Numbered from the stretch's first letter, positions 1 to 11,769 are shown. The stretch is 64,000 bases of DNA from Aurifilum marmelostoma (GCA_027559495.1 JAMXSV010000024.1:1116001-1180000), one strand, 5' to 3'. The notes: a model not told the origin generated them from the sequence alone. Translations and numbers: made by a program.

Positions 1-233
1 CCCCTAGCCCCTAGAGGTACCGTAGAATTGCTGACTAAGTCACTTCATTACCTTTCACATGCTGGCCTGCTACACGCTGACCCTCCGTTGCACTTCTTAC
101 ACTCAGATTTCAACCCACTTTCTCCAAACTCACCATTGCATGTCGCTTGCTCAGCATTGCTATAGCTACCACGCATCCAGATTTTCTATTGCTACCGTAT
201 GGGATTCAACAAGCTAGAGCCTAGGCCTTCAAG

Positions 234-1205
234 ATGGCGGACAAGGACGGAAAGCAGTACAAGTACCGGCAGGAGATCCAGCAGATGATGTACGTCGCCG
301 GCGAGACGGGCGAGCCCAGCATTGAGACGATGGGCATCATCGAGGAGATTGTGCGGCAGCAGGTCATAGAGATGCTGCGCGCGAGCACCGAGCTGGCTGC
401 CCGCCGCGGCTCGCGGTCCCTGACCATCAACGACCTCATCTTCCAGATCCGCGACGACGCGGCCAAGGTCTCGCGCCTGCGCACCTTCCTGTCGTGGAAG
501 GACGTGCGCAAGAACGTTAAAGACTCCGAGGACAAGGCCGGCGACGGCGCCGATATTGGCGGCGCAGAGGACCCCACCCTCGCCGGTGGGCCTTCGGGCG
601 CGGGTCCCGTCGACGAGGCTGCCCAGAAGAACAAGAAGAAGAAGGTCGCCCTGCCCTGGGAGCCGAGCAGCTACTACAGCCAGGACGTCCCAGAGCGCGA
701 GGACGAGGAGGATGAGGAGGAGGAAGAGATGAACTACATCACGCTGCAGCGGCTGCGAAAGGCAGACGAGCGCACCAAGGCCATGACCAAGGAGGAGTAC
801 GTCACGTGGTCCGAATATCGACAGGCCTCGTTCACGTACCGGAAGGGCAAGCGGTTCCGGGAGTGGGCCGGTTTCGGCATCGTTACGGACAGCAAGCCGT
901 CGGATGACATCGTCGACATGCTCGGCTTCCTGACCTTCGAGATGGTGTCGATGCTGACGGAGGAGGCGCTCAAGATCAAGGAACAGGAGGACCTGTGGAG
1001 GGAGAGGACCGGCGGCGAGAACGCAGGGAACAAGAAGCGAAAGCTGCACCAAAGCCTGTTCGACCCGCCGAGCGAGGGCCGCACCCCTGTCGAGTCGAGA
1101 CACATCCAGGAGGCGTTTCGCCGATTACAAGCCAGACCGAAGAAGGGGCGCGCCATGTTGAACGGCACAAAACTACCTCAACGTTCCGCACTGAGACTGT
1201 TTTAA
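234..1205 (+). CDS. SPT3: SAGA complex subunit Spt3
   Basis: A single-exon gene of 323 aa. Spt3 is the SAGA coactivator subunit that helps deliver TBP to promoters in the nucleus. Residues about 10-100 form a TFIID-18-type histone fold that begins KQYKYRQEIQQMMYVAGETG and contains the RGSRSLTINDLIFQIRDD block. A charged linker with an acidic run (EDEEDEEEEE, about residue 150) follows, then a second histone-fold-like segment (FLTFEMVSMLTEEALK) and a basic tail (RPKKGRAMLNG) ending in LRLF, as in other fungal Spt3 proteins. The first ATG of the frame matches the family N-terminus. It converges on IST1 downstream with about 400 bp between stops. Identification is firm. Confidence 0.95.
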   Translation: MADKDGKQYKYRQEIQQMMYVAGETGEPSIETMGIIEEIVRQQVIEMLRASTELAARRGSRSLTINDLIFQIRDDAAKVSRLRTFLSWKDVRKNVKDSEDKAGDGADIGGAEDPTLAGGPSGAGPVDEAAQKNKKKKVALPWEPSSYYSQDVPEREDEEDEEEEEMNYITLQRLRKADERTKAMTKEEYVTWSEYRQASFTYRKGKRFREWAGFGIVTDSKPSDDIVDMLGFLTFEMVSMLTEEALKIKEQEDLWRERTGGENAGNKKRKLHQSLFDPPSEGRTPVESRHIQEAFRRLQARPKKGRAMLNGTKLPQRSALRLF

Positions 1206-1604
1206 GTCTACTTGGCGGCCGAGGCAAATCACTCGAGTCCCGACAGCTGCCAGCTGTTTCCCACGCAGTCATAGCTGGCTGGATGGTCTTGCCTTGGTTC
1301 GAATTCATACATGGGATATAATCACGGGCTCCTTGGTTTAAGCCTAGGCGTTCTGTTGGAGTGGTTCCAAAGCGGAATTTGGATGTCTGTTACTGCATAG
1401 CATGGGCGTTCAGGATAATTGATTTGTTGGCTTTGGAAATTAAGTGGATGACAATGCTTCCTAATCAATGCATGAAAGCACCTCGACCTTACCCTGCCTC
1501 GGCCCTAACTCGTCCAATTCGAAGATGCCCTTCACCGCAGCATCGAGAAAGACCCCAGAAACCGACCATATCCATCTCGAGACAGAACGTCCCAGTATGG
1601 GATG
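1206..1604. other. Convergent 3' intergenic region SPT3/IST1
   Basis: About 400 bp between the two convergent stop codons, presumably both 3' UTRs. The open frames across it on the plus strand are antisense to the IST1 tail. I see no further gene or repeat. Confidence 0.6.
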
Positions 1605-2598
1605 TCATCTCTTCAGCGCAGCAAACCTCTTCGAGAGCTCATCCACATCTGGTATGCCATCGCTTATGTCGCCCTTTTTGGGTGTCGATTTGGCGGCGGC
1701 TTTGGCCTCTTGCATCTTCTTGTTCGGCGTCAGCTCCAGCTTATTTAACGTCACTCTTGGGTGTGGGTTTTCCGAAGATGGGCTCGAAGGCGTGACTCGT
1801 AAAGGGCTGTTGGGTCCAATAGTTTTTGGTGGTGTGGCCTTGCTCAGCTCCTCCTGCGCCTCGGCCTCCTTGCCGTCTTCTTGACTGGGATCGGCAACAA
1901 GTGGCACCTCCAGGTTCTTCTGCGCCTGACCGCCACTGGGGTTGTCGTCGTCATCATCGCCCAGGAAGTCCGGTGGTGCCTCTCCGAGCTCCTTCTTGGG
2001 CCAGTTGACCCCGTACGCCTTCGCTATCTCCTCCAGGTAGCCCTGCACCAGCTCCTCTCTCGGGGGCGTCACGCTCAGCTTCTTGACAACCTTCTCGTTG
2101 ACCTTGCCGTTGGTGTTCTCCATCGCCTCGAGGACGAACTGCTTTCCGTACTTCTCGCCAAGAAGCGCCCGTACGTTCTGTAGCTCCCTGATCTCCGTCT
2201 TGGGTGCGGCATAGATGATGCTCTTGATGGCCTCCTCCATCCCCGGGTCACACGTCGGCCCCTCCAGCAGGCCGGCGCGCGCCAGGAGCAGCTCGCAGTA
2301 CAGCTCGAGGATCTCGTGCAGCTCGGTCGTGATGTCGCTCCGGATGATGTTCTCGACGCGGATCCGGGCCGAATCGATCTTGCCTGCCTCGAGCAGCCGC
2401 GCCATATCTCGCCGGGCAGCCTTGCCAAGGGCTTCGTCTGTTTTCTGGACCATGCGCAGCCGGGCTATCGAAAGTTTAAGCTGGACTTTCACTTTCGTCT
2501 GTTGTGGACGCTCGTGTTAGAAAGACAGTCAGGGTTCCGTCAGGGGCAGAACAGGGGAATGGGCCACCAACCACGAGGGATGAAGTTGCTGGCGCCAT
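1605..2598 (-). CDS. IST1: Vps4-associated ESCRT-III-like protein Ist1
   Basis: Two exons: 2598-2572 (27 nt, ATG in a CACCATGGCG context) and 2498-1605, with a 73-nt intron (donor GTTGGT, branch-like CTAAC, acceptor CAACAG). The product is 306 aa. Ist1 regulates the AAA ATPase Vps4 on endosomes during multivesicular-body sorting. The N-terminal half is the helical ESCRT-III-like (DUF292) domain, with KVKVQLKLSIARLRM and the hallmark SARIRVENIIR segment. The middle is a low-complexity linker. The extreme C-terminus DELSKRFAALKR fits a MIM1 motif that binds the Vps4 MIT domain. Without the short first exon the gene would have to start at a GTG, so the spliced start is preferred. PPM1 is divergent across a 466-bp promoter region. 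Confidence 0.9.
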
Positions 2599-3064
2599 GG
2601 TGACAACGGATTATGATGGTTATGTTGCTCGAGGTCGGACACCCACCAACGATCTGGCGAGAAGACAGCGAGAGACTTGAGGATTGTGCTGTTGCAACAC
2701 GGCAGACAGGAGCGAACTTCGAAGCAGCGCAGATGGCGACACGCGTAACGTCCAGGCGGCTGCTTACCATCTGGGGGCGACAGGTTAGGCGACGTTGATG
2801 AGGTGACGTCGGGAGACCCCAGAGCATGGCGGGGCCGCCGACTCCAAATTCCCTGTTGCTCAACACTGCGGGGTAGCTGCTGGGGGGGCTTTTTAGGGGG
2901 GTGTACCCCTGTGCTTGCAGGCGTGACAGGTCCGCGCCCCTCCAAACATTCTCCAGAATGAGCAGTTCATACGATCTACACTGAAATTTCAAAACAGTTC
3001 ACACCTATCTCCTTTCGAACTATTGACTCAATCAAAGAGCGAGCGAAGGAGAGGGAGAGAAAAA
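2599..3064. promoter_or_regulatory. Shared divergent promoter IST1/PPM1
   Basis: 466 bp between the two start codons, which point away from each other, so it must hold both core promoters. A CRE-like TGACGTCG lies near 2801-2810. The last 60 bp before PPM1 are purine-rich (GAGAGGGAGAGAAAAA). No TATA box is evident. Promoter assignment is inferred from gene orientation. Confidence 0.5.
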
Positions 3065-4296
3065 ATGTCTCAACCTCCGAACATGCCAGCCCCTTCGATC
3101 CCGAATCTTCTGTCACTGCGCGGCGCAAGAGGTGGCGGCCGAAGTCGAGGCGGTAGACTGGGCCGTGGAGGCCACACCCAGGCTGCATCTAGCCAGGCAC
3201 AGCACGATGCAACCATTCAGGGTACGGACACCGACGCGGCAGTGTCACGACTGAGTGCTGTAGAAGTAGGCTATCTTGAGGACCCGTACGCGCCGTACTT
3301 CGTTCATGGCCAACAGACGAGTCGAAGGTTGCCCATCATCAATAGAGGTTAGTTACACCTCGTCGTCATCGTTGTTACAAAGGGCCCGCCATGGACTGAG
3401 CCTTTTTTTCCCTTTTCCTCTTAGGTACATACACCAGAACTACAGCTCTGAACAGACTTGTCGATTCTTTCTTGGATGGCGGAGGCTCGCAAGGGGGACC
3501 AGGATCCGAAAGGCAGATCATTTCACTCGGCGCCGGGACAGACACACGCTGCTTCCGGCTCTTCTCGCAGAAAAACCGTCGCTCTCACCTGAGCTACCAC
3601 GAAGTGGACTTTCCTTCGATCAGCTCGCACAAACGGATGATAGTGCAAGCCACGCCAAAGCTGAGAAAGATCTTGCCTGATCCAGTCCCAACTGCGGAAG
3701 GAAGTGACTCGGCTTCCTGGCGTAGCACTCCAGAAGGTGATGGCAATCAGTACTGGTGCCACGGTCTGGATCTGAGAGACCTGGCCAAGATCTCCCAGCA
3801 GGATGAGGCGGGCTCTCCCTTTGGGGGGCTTATCAAAGGTCTCCGGACGGATGTGCCCACACTCCTTATATCGGAATGCTGTCTGTGCTATCTGGAGACA
3901 GCCCAGGCAGAGGCAGTGATTAGGTATTTTACCGACAGGATACCGAACCTCGGCCTGGTCGTATATGAGCCGACGAAGCCCGACGATGCTTTCGGGAGGC
4001 AGATGGTGTCGAATCTAGCTGCGAGGAGGATCAAGATGCCTACGCTGGAAGTCTATAAGGAGCCCAAGGATCAGGAGGACAGGCTTCGTCAAGCGGGTTT
4101 TGAGATGGTAAACCAGAATAGTGTGGAAACACTATGGGATAAGTGGGTGTCCGCAGAAGAGAAAGAAAGGCTTGATGGTCTAGAGGGCTTGGATGAAGTC
4201 GAGGAGTGGCAGCTACTGGCGGCACACTATATTGTAGCCTGGGGATGCAGGGGGGCCGGTTTCGATGTTTGGGTCCGTTTAGGATTGAGTGGCTGA
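3065..4296 (+). CDS. PPM1: Leucine carboxyl methyltransferase 1 (PP2A methyltransferase)
   Basis: Two exons, 3065-3347 and 3425-4296, with a 77-nt intron (GTTAGT...CTCTTAG, phase 1). The product is 384 aa. It transfers a methyl group from SAM to the C-terminal leucine of the PP2A catalytic subunit, which controls PP2A holoenzyme assembly. The N-terminus is a low-complexity RGG-like stretch (GGGRSRGGRLGRGG). The conserved core begins at YLEDPYAPYF. Splicing restores INRGTYTRTTAL, followed by the SAM-binding loop ISLGAGTDTRCFRL and the LISECCLCYLE block typical of LCMT1. The ATG at 3065 is the first in frame; the reading frame opens upstream only through non-ATG codons. Convergent with the AP-2 sigma gene, 220 bp between stops. 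Confidence 0.92.
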
Positions 4297-4516
4297 AACC
4301 TTTTTGAAGAAATTTGCCTGCGATCAATATGATACCCAAGGATGCCGCCATGAAGAAGACGATCATCCGTATATTATACAGAGCGGCTGGCGGCATTATG
4401 ACACGGCCGGCTCTTCAAAACGCCATACGCCTCGCCCCAGAGAAACCCATAGTCCTTGTACACGCAGCATCGACCGCCTCGTTTCAATATCTACCCAGTC
4501 ATTCCCGAATACAAGG

Positions 4517-5109
4517 CTACTCCAGCTTGTCCAGATGCTCTAACCTGGTCAGAACCACCTGCTTGCTCGTCTCCTCAATCTCCCCGGCAAGAAAGACTTC
4601 GTCGAGGATGGCGTAGACCTTGTAGAAGTTGAAGACCAGGTCTAGCTCGCATACGTTGCCGAAGAAGGCATCGAGGACCTCAACGAAGAAGTGGATGGCT
4701 TCGAGATAGGCGAGCTCATTGTCGTTGGTATCGACGCAGGCGCAGAAGAAGAGGCCTGCGTAACGCCGGTAGACGATCTTGTTGTTGCGGAACTCGACGA
4801 AATTGGACTGGTATTTCTGGTCGCGCGGGGCTACGAGACGGTGGACCTGGTGAGGTTTGGAGTCTTGTGAGCAAGTGAGGGCGGCGGGAACTGGGCTCCT
4901 AGGTGTGTGAGTGTGCGGGCAACAACATACCTCGCCCTTCAGCTTGATCTTCTCATCGTCGCTGTATGGGGCGTACCACTTGGCCAGCCGGGTTTTGCCC
5001 CTGAACCCACCAGAAATCAGCCTCTCGTTCAAAAGAGATGGGGAGACCAACAGCCTTGAGCTATGGCGACTACTGACTGGCGATTTTGTATGAGGATAAA
5101 GGACAACAT
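4517..5109 (-). CDS. APS2: AP-2 adaptor complex small (sigma) subunit
   Basis: Three exons: 5109-5078, 5000-4931 and 4846-4517, with introns of 77 nt (GTCAGT...TTCAG) and 84 nt (GTATGT...CACCAG). The product is 143 aa, the usual size. It is the sigma subunit of the AP-2 clathrin adaptor in endocytosis at the plasma membrane. The spliced protein starts MLSFILIQNRQGKTRLAKWY and contains NFVEFRNNKIVYRRYAGLFF, the CVDTNDNELAYLEAIHFFVE block and ELDLVFNFYKVYAILDEVFL. VYRRYAGL and the FVEFRN context favour sigma-2 over sigma-1. Intron 2 has a length divisible by three and no in-frame stop, so a retained-intron transcript would stay open (28 extra residues). Identification is firm. Confidence 0.93.
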
Positions 5110-6165
5110 CTTGGGAGGCGTCCCAGTGGTCAATCTCTCGTTTTGGACGCTCGAGATAGATCACGCCGTTGAAAGCCGTCACATCACGGTGGACGTTTGA
5201 GGAGAGTTGCGGCTCCGGACCCTCGGGACATTTGTAGCGTGGGTCGGTCCCGGCCTCAGCGGTACCTCCCTCCCCTGAGCTCTGGCCCTTGCCCGGAAGC
5301 TTGGCGCTATAACAAAACCTACAGTATAGCTGGGTATCCCCTTAGCGAATGCTGTCGATCAGGTCCTCATTGAACCTGAGTATACGCGTACGTCTCACTC
5401 TCTTTTAGAGGTCCTATATAATATAGTTGCCCGTGGGTTTCTTAACTTTATTTTTTATTGACTGAAGATTCTATAATCTCTTTCGTGGACGTCTCGAAGA
5501 TCAAGACTATCTGGTGTATGACTCTGCGTGTTTTGGCTGATGCTTTGTCATTGACCAAGAGAAAAGGAAAAGGGAAAAGCAGATATGCAATCTAACTATC
5601 TGATCATGCCTCGGTGGTGACGGAACTCAAGATCCTCAGGTGCTGCGCACCCAGTTAGTTGATTGATCAGCTCTATTCCACAGCAACCTATAATGTCCAT
5701 GTGTACTAAAACACTTAAATGGTCCACTACCGCGCCCTGCGTGTGTATTCTATCCTTGCCTATTGGCCCTCCGAGTGACCCGCTCTCAACGGCGCTGCTG
5801 CACCAAGGGCCGCAGCTTGGCAGACGCCATTGCTTGCTACAGCATTGTTTGCAGTACACAGTAGCAATCAACAACCACCAATCACCATCGTCTTGGCTAC
5901 TTCTCTCCGTCTTACACCCGCAGATCTGCTTTCCTTGGGACGTTGTGAGCAACTGACCAACTCTCGTTTGGTCCACCAATTCTCTCCTTTGCGCGTGTTA
6001 AGTCGCCACGGAGCCATGGTAGAGCCAGAAGCCGGACTCTAGACATCACAGAGCGGCGCTCGCCTCCCCCTCCCTGCGCAACTCTACCACGACCGTCTCC
6101 ATCCTCCACCCGCCCTTGGTGAGAGCTACGACGCGTCGCTTGAGCTGCACTGCAGCGCCAGCAAC
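5110..6165. other. Intergenic, divergent promoters of APS2 and MCD4
   Basis: About 1.05 kb between divergent starts. The middle (about 5390-5540) is AT-rich, with a TATATAATATA patch near 5415. The last 200 bp before MCD4 are pyrimidine-rich. The open frames here match nothing I recognise and lack conserved features. Confidence 0.5.
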
Positions 6166-9100
6166 ATGGCGCGCTTTCCACGGTTCAGGTTTCTGGCCTT
6201 GGCCGTAGTCTTTCATCTGATCTACATTGCCTCCATCTTCGACATCTACTTCGTTAGTCCCATCGTATCCGGCATGCGACTCTTCAAGGTCGAGCGCCCA
6301 GCTCCCGGCAAGGCTCCCGCGGATAGGCTGGTCTTGTTCGTTGGTACGCTCACCTCCGCCATCCTGTCTCCCGTCTTGTGGCCCTGGCTCACTCATTTCA
6401 ACTTGCAGGCGATGGTTTGCGCGCCGACAAGGCCTTTCAGTCCCACCCCGAACCGTATCCCGAGTCTGACGCAGATCTCGAACCCCGCCCTCTTGCGCCG
6501 TTTCTCAGGTCTCGAGTGCTGGAGCATGGCACGTTTGGTGTCTCCCACACACGGGTCCCGACGGAGTCGCGGCCTGGACATGTCGCTCTTATTGCTGGCT
6601 TGTACGAGGATGTATCAGCTGTCACGACCGGCTGGAAGCTGAACCCTGTTAACTTTGACAGCGTGTTCAATCGCAGCCAGCACACATGGAGCTGGGGCAG
6701 CCCGGACATCCTGCCCATGTTCGAACAGGGGGCCGTGCCTGGGAGGGTGGACGCATTTATGTATGGGGCCGAGGAGGAGGACTTCTCGCAAGACGCAACC
6801 CATCTGGACTACTGGGTTTTCGACCACGTTCAGGAGCTGTTCGACGAGGCACAGCGCAACAAAACGCTAAAGGAGGCTCTAAAGCAGGAAAAGGTCGTCT
6901 TCTTCCTGCACCTGCTCGGCCTCGACACCACTGGCCACTCGTACCGCCCCTATTCGAAGGAATACCTTCACAACATCAAAGTCGTCGACCAGGGCGTCAA
7001 GGAGACCACCGAGCTGATCGACAGGTTCTACAACGATGGCAGGACGGCCTATGTCTTCACTGCGGATCACGGCATGAGCGACTGGGGCAGTCATGGTGAC
7101 GGTCACCCGGATAACACACGCACCCCCCTCATCTCATGGGGCTCTGGTGTTGCCAAGCCTGAGATCTACCCAGAACGAGTTGCGCCAGGTCATGATGAGT
7201 ATTCGTCCGACTGGAACCTAGATCATGTCAGGCGGCACGACGTGAGCCAGGCTGACGTTGCGGCGCTGATGGCCTATCTGGTCGGCGTCGAGTATCCCGC
7301 CAATTCGGTCGGCGAGCTTCCGTTACCTTACCTGGCAGCAGACGTGAGCGAGAAGGCAGACGCGTTGCTGGTCAACGCTCAGGAGATTCTCGAGATGTAC
7401 CGGGTGAAGGAGGAGAAGAAGAGAGCCTCAGAGCTGAGATACCGGCCGTATCGACCGCTTGGAGAGAGCGGCCATTCATCCGACGAGCGAGTCGCTGCCA
7501 TTCGCCAGCTCATCACCGAGGGCAAGTACGAGGAGGCCATTGAGGAGTCCGAGGCCCTCATCGAGATTGGCTTGCAAGGTTTGAGGTACCTGCAGACGTA
7601 TGACTGGCTCTTCCTCCGGGCGACAATCACCATTGGGTACTTGGGATGGATGGTGTATGCCATTACGACTGTCATCAATCTTCACGTCCTCCAAGGTACC
7701 GTGGTGCCTTCGAGAGATTTGACCGCGACGGCAGCATTCACTGCTGCCTATGTCGTGCTTGCTGCCTCGTTCATCATCTCCAAGTCGCCTGTTGCATACT
7801 ATGCATATGCGTTTTTCCCCGTCTTCTTCTGGGAGGAAGTCTATGCCCGCCGAGAGTGTCTCGTCCGGGGGGCCAAGGTCATCCTAGGAGACGCGCGACC
7901 GGTTTCGCTAGGTCTTGGTGGTGCAGCCTATATTGGTATCATTCTCTCGCTGGCCATAGGCTACATCCACCGCGAAGTGCTGACCGTACTGTACGTTGTG
8001 GGCGCCTTCTGGCCCCTGGCATCCGGGTTGTCCTTCGTGCAGGAACACTTGGCTCTGTCCTCGGTATGGGCAGTCTCATGTCTATCCATGAGCACCTTTA
8101 CGCTTTTGCCAGCGAACAAGGCCGAGAATGTAACAGTCATTCTCTTGGGAGGCGCATTGATGGTTGCCACCGGTCTTCTATATCTGACACTTGAGGATCG
8201 CGTGCTGGCTGACTTCTCGATGACCGCATCCAAGTACTCATACAAGAGGCAGCCCCTCTCGAGAGCTCTTGCTGGGGTGCAAGTAGGTCTGATAGCCCTA
8301 GCCATGGTTGTCACGAGATCAAGCGCGCTGTCTCTGCAGGCCAAGCAAGGACTGCCTCGTGGCAACCAGATAGTGGGCTGGCTTGTGTTGGGTAAGTTCT
8401 CCGTATACGATGAGCGAAGAGTATCGCGTGCTAACTTTATCAACCTTCACAGTCATCTCATTTCTCTTGCCACTAGCATATAGATTAGAGACCAACAGCA
8501 ACTACCTACACCGACTTGTGGTCGTCTTCCTCACCTGCGCACCCACCTTCGTGATCCTGACCATCTCTTACGAGGGGCTGTTCTACGTCGTGTTCTGGGT
8601 GACGCTGGTGGCATGGGTGAGACTGGAGTACGAGGTCTATACCAGGTCTGCTCACAAGGTCGAGGTTGTCGTCGGTGAGAACAACTCGGGCAATGGTGCA
8701 GCCGAGACCAAGGAGGTCCCGAGCCAGCTACCAAACCCATATCGGCCACTCAGGCTCGCCGATGCGCGCGTGGCGCTCTTCTTCTTTGTGTTTCTGCAGT
8801 CGGCCTTCTTTTCGACTGGCAACATTGCCTCCATCTCCTCGTTCAGCCTGGAAAGCGTATCCCGGCTGCTTCCAATCTTCGACCCGTTCTCGCAGGGGGC
8901 GCTGCTGATTCTCAAGCTCATGATCCCGTTTGCGATGGTGTCAGCCAACCTGGGGATCCTCAACAAGCGGCTCGGCGTGGCACCCTCGGCGCTTTTCATG
9001 GTGGTCATGGCGATCAGCGACATCCTGACGCTGTACTTCTTCTGGGTGGTCAAGGACGAGGGATCGTGGCTGGAGATTGGCAGCACCATCTCGCACTTTG

Positions 9101-9279
9101 CCATCGCAAGCCTGCTGAGCGTCTTCGTGACGGCGCTCGAGGGCGTCTCGGCCTGGTTCATCAGCGGGGTCGAAGTTCTCGGCATAACGGGCGACAAGGC
9201 CGGGAATGGTGACGCTGTTACTTCGGGGACCAAGGCCGAGGCGAATGGGGCCAAGGCCGGGACCGGGGAAAAGGCATGA
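6166..9279 (+). CDS. MCD4: GPI ethanolamine phosphate transferase 1
   Basis: Three exons, 6166-6343, 6409-8391 and 8453-9279, with introns of 65 nt (GTACGC...TTGCAG) and 61 nt (GTAAGT...TTCACAG). The product is 995 aa, typical for fungal Mcd4. It adds ethanolamine phosphate to the first mannose of the GPI precursor in the ER membrane. The N-terminus is a signal anchor (RFLALAVVFHLIYIASIFDI). Splicing restores DRLVLFVGDGLRADKAF, the start of the alkaline-phosphatase-like lumenal domain, whose metal-binding signature FTADHGMSDWGSHGDGHPDN lies near residue 290-310. The C-terminal half (PigN domain) has about ten or more hydrophobic segments. The tail is a KAEANGAKAG-type low-complexity stretch. 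An AATAAA lies about 65 bp after the stop. Confidence 0.94.
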
Positions 9280-10430
9280 AATGCCAAGGTAACACTTTAT
9301 GTTAATACAGTACAAACTAAGACTACCTAGCCAATATCATACAAATAAATCGTAAGAAAACGATTGCATCGGTCATGATACAACCACCTATCATGTTGAG
9401 GTCCAGACTCTTTCTGGCACCATGGTACTTTGTGTGCACGGAACTGTTGCAATCACCCCGACATGGCCCCTCTTCTCGACCTCGGTCGCATCAAAGAAGT
9501 GTCGAATGCTGGTGCCGCTACTCTCAGCCTTTTCTTTTCCCCGCCCCCTCTTTCACATGCTTCTCCTCCCCCAGCGTCTCAGCCTCGCTCGGAAAGTTTT
9601 CCCGATACAGCTGGTCTTGCCTCGTAGTGGTGATCAGCTGTTGTGCATACTGTCTGTGTTGTGACATGCATCTTGGCAGCGCGTCGTTTGCACCACGTGT
9701 GATGTGCAAATCTATGTCCTTGGGTGTAGATCCTATTATACATATAATGTGTATATATAGTATCGTGCTGCGGATATGAGGGAGAATAAACAGAGCAGTA
9801 GTGCATATTGCCATGTAGGAGCAAGTAGATAGATACGGATGTCAAAATTGATCAACCGTGACGTAGTGAGAGATGTACCTGAATGCCTCAGTACTCAGAC
9901 GTGCGATGGCAATATTACCGTGTGTTATCCCCTGACTAAAGTCTTCGCTTGTTTTTACCAAAGGCATATTGAGACAGGGCAGACTCGCATCGTGAGAACA
10001 GACCGGAGGGATTCGTTCCACCGAGAAGAAGGGCGCTAGAAGCTCGAGGTTCAGGTGGAGGAAGCACATCCTTCTCCCTAGCGTGGCGCCACCTCCAGAC
10101 AGGTCAGTGGAAAGCAAAAGGAGGCCCCGGGGAGACTTGGCATCACCGTGTCACACAGTCAGTTTGCTCCGGCGTCTAGGCCGAATTTGGAGTGCGTGGC
10201 CGGGCCCTTCTCGGATGGTGGGTGCCGTGTCTGCGTGGTAAAACAGAAACTCTTCTTTTCGGTCTAGGTTTTTAGCTTAACTCTTCTCCTATCCTCCTCC
10301 CCTTTTCCCCCCTTGCTACTTTTTTTCCGTATTCAAGATGATAGAGATTCGCCCACCTGTCACGGTTTCAGTATCTTCGGAGGCTCGAGTCGCGCAGTTG
10401 CATACCGGGCCATTATTAGGGGTTCCCAGT

Positions 10431-10519
10431 CCTCCTTAGGAGGCGCCCTAAATCTTAAAAATCGGTAGTCGATTTTGCACAGGGGGTAGCGCGTTCATCT
10501 GCCGAGCCCTACGTAGGGC
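10431..10519. repeat. Cluster of three short perfect inverted repeats
   Basis: Three hairpins lie within 89 bp: CCTCC-TTA-GGAGG at 10431-10443, AAAATCG-GTAGT-CGATTTT at 10458-10476, and the 14-bp palindrome GCCCTACGTAGGGC at 10506-10519. The last is nested in a longer imperfect stem (TCTGCC...GGCAGA, 10498-10523). No neighbouring gene explains them. They could be a transposon remnant or a structured transcript; the sequence alone does not decide. Confidence 0.55.
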
Positions 10520-11252
10520 AGAGAGACGCTTGGGTAGTATACTCCACAACTAATAAATAATAACAGTGTTTGGTAATGTCAGAAGGGAGATACCGTAGTA
10601 GCCTGAGAAGGTAATGGACAATATTGGAGAGCTTCCCGTTCCTCTTTCCCTTCCTTTCTCCAGAATGAGAGAGTAAAGGGGAGGACTCGGGGAGGAAGGT
10701 CTCAGATGACAGACGATTGACGACAATGACGACGATATGCTTACCCGATCGGACACGATTGAGTTGCTCATGGAAGAACAAGCTCATTACTGCCGCGACA
10801 ACACACAGTACTAGATACTCAAGAAAGGATCAAATATTTATTTCTAGTATCAAGCCCCATACTTCCTGTCACCCACAAATTTAGACAGCTTCTTCACCTG
10901 GAATAGGCTGGCAGGTGTCTGTACTTAAGTCACTTTCTTGACAGCCCTCCATCAGTCCTTGACCAAAGCAGTAGCTGCTATTGGCCCCAGCAACCTCACC
11001 GGCATAAGCTCCCTAATGTAGGTCTACTTTTCGCGACTTTTTTTCGCAAGCGTGCCTGAACCCGCTGTAGCGTGCCCAGCACGGTTCTGCCCAGCCCACC
11101 AGCCCTAAGCTGAGCTGCACTTGTGTGGAGCAGCCATCTGCCGCTTGCTTATAGCGTCTCCAGCAGTTCACACTGCACCACAGCACACTGGAACCTACAG
11201 TGCCCGCTGGAGCGGAGAGCTCGGGGCAACCGTACCTACCGAATTCCAAACA

Positions 11253-11266
11253 CCCCCCCCCCCCCC
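11253..11266. repeat. C14 homopolymer
   Basis: Fourteen consecutive C residues in the non-coding region about 500 bp upstream of the Zn2Cys6 gene start. One of several long C/G runs confined to non-coding DNA in this window. Confidence 0.9.
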
Positions 11267-11769
11267 ACACAACACACCTTCCCCCGGACAGAATTGGCAT
11301 ACTACTATTGACGAGTACAGGAGGGTCCCCTCCTCCGGCCGCTTTGCCCTGTAGACCTGTCCCGCCGTGTCTGTCTAATATTCCCAAATCCGAACTTCAA
11401 ACTTGTTACAACCTTTCGACCTGCGCTGTATCGTATCACCGTCCCATCCCTTCTCGGGACCATGCCAAATCTTGCCACCTCACACTTCTTCTTGTCTGAA
11501 ATTTCAACGAGAACAAGACCTTTGTGTGGTGGCAGTGCGCTTTGATACGCATACCGACCGTCCCGTTTCTTCTTTCCCTGTCTCTCTCTTCCCCGGCGCC
11601 TTCTTCGACTGGAGCCCACCCCGACCGATCGATCGCCCACCAGCCTCAACAACAGTAATGCTACCCTCGACAGAGGAGGACCTCTGACCGACGTAGACTC
11701 AGCCCGGATCGAGCGGGCGCAAGACCTATTCCCACACGACACGGAACTCGGTTCACCAGCTGTCTCAAT

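Larger units (their letters stand above)
9280..11769. other. Intergenic region MCD4 to Zn2Cys6 gene
   Basis: About 2.5 kb. The first 100 bp are the MCD4 3' UTR with AATAAA at about 9344. No coding frame here has a recognisable domain. The stretch holds a cluster of perfect short inverted repeats at 10431-10519, a further overlapping inverted repeat (GATACT/AGTATC) at 10814-10851, and a C14 run at 11253-11266. The final 370 bp are CT-rich and are presumably the leader of the downstream transcription factor. Confidence 0.5.

Noticed and set aside
1261..1330. GGTTCGAATT with an upstream TAGCTGGCTGG, tRNA-like boxes
   Set aside because: The spacing is too short and no cloverleaf stems form.
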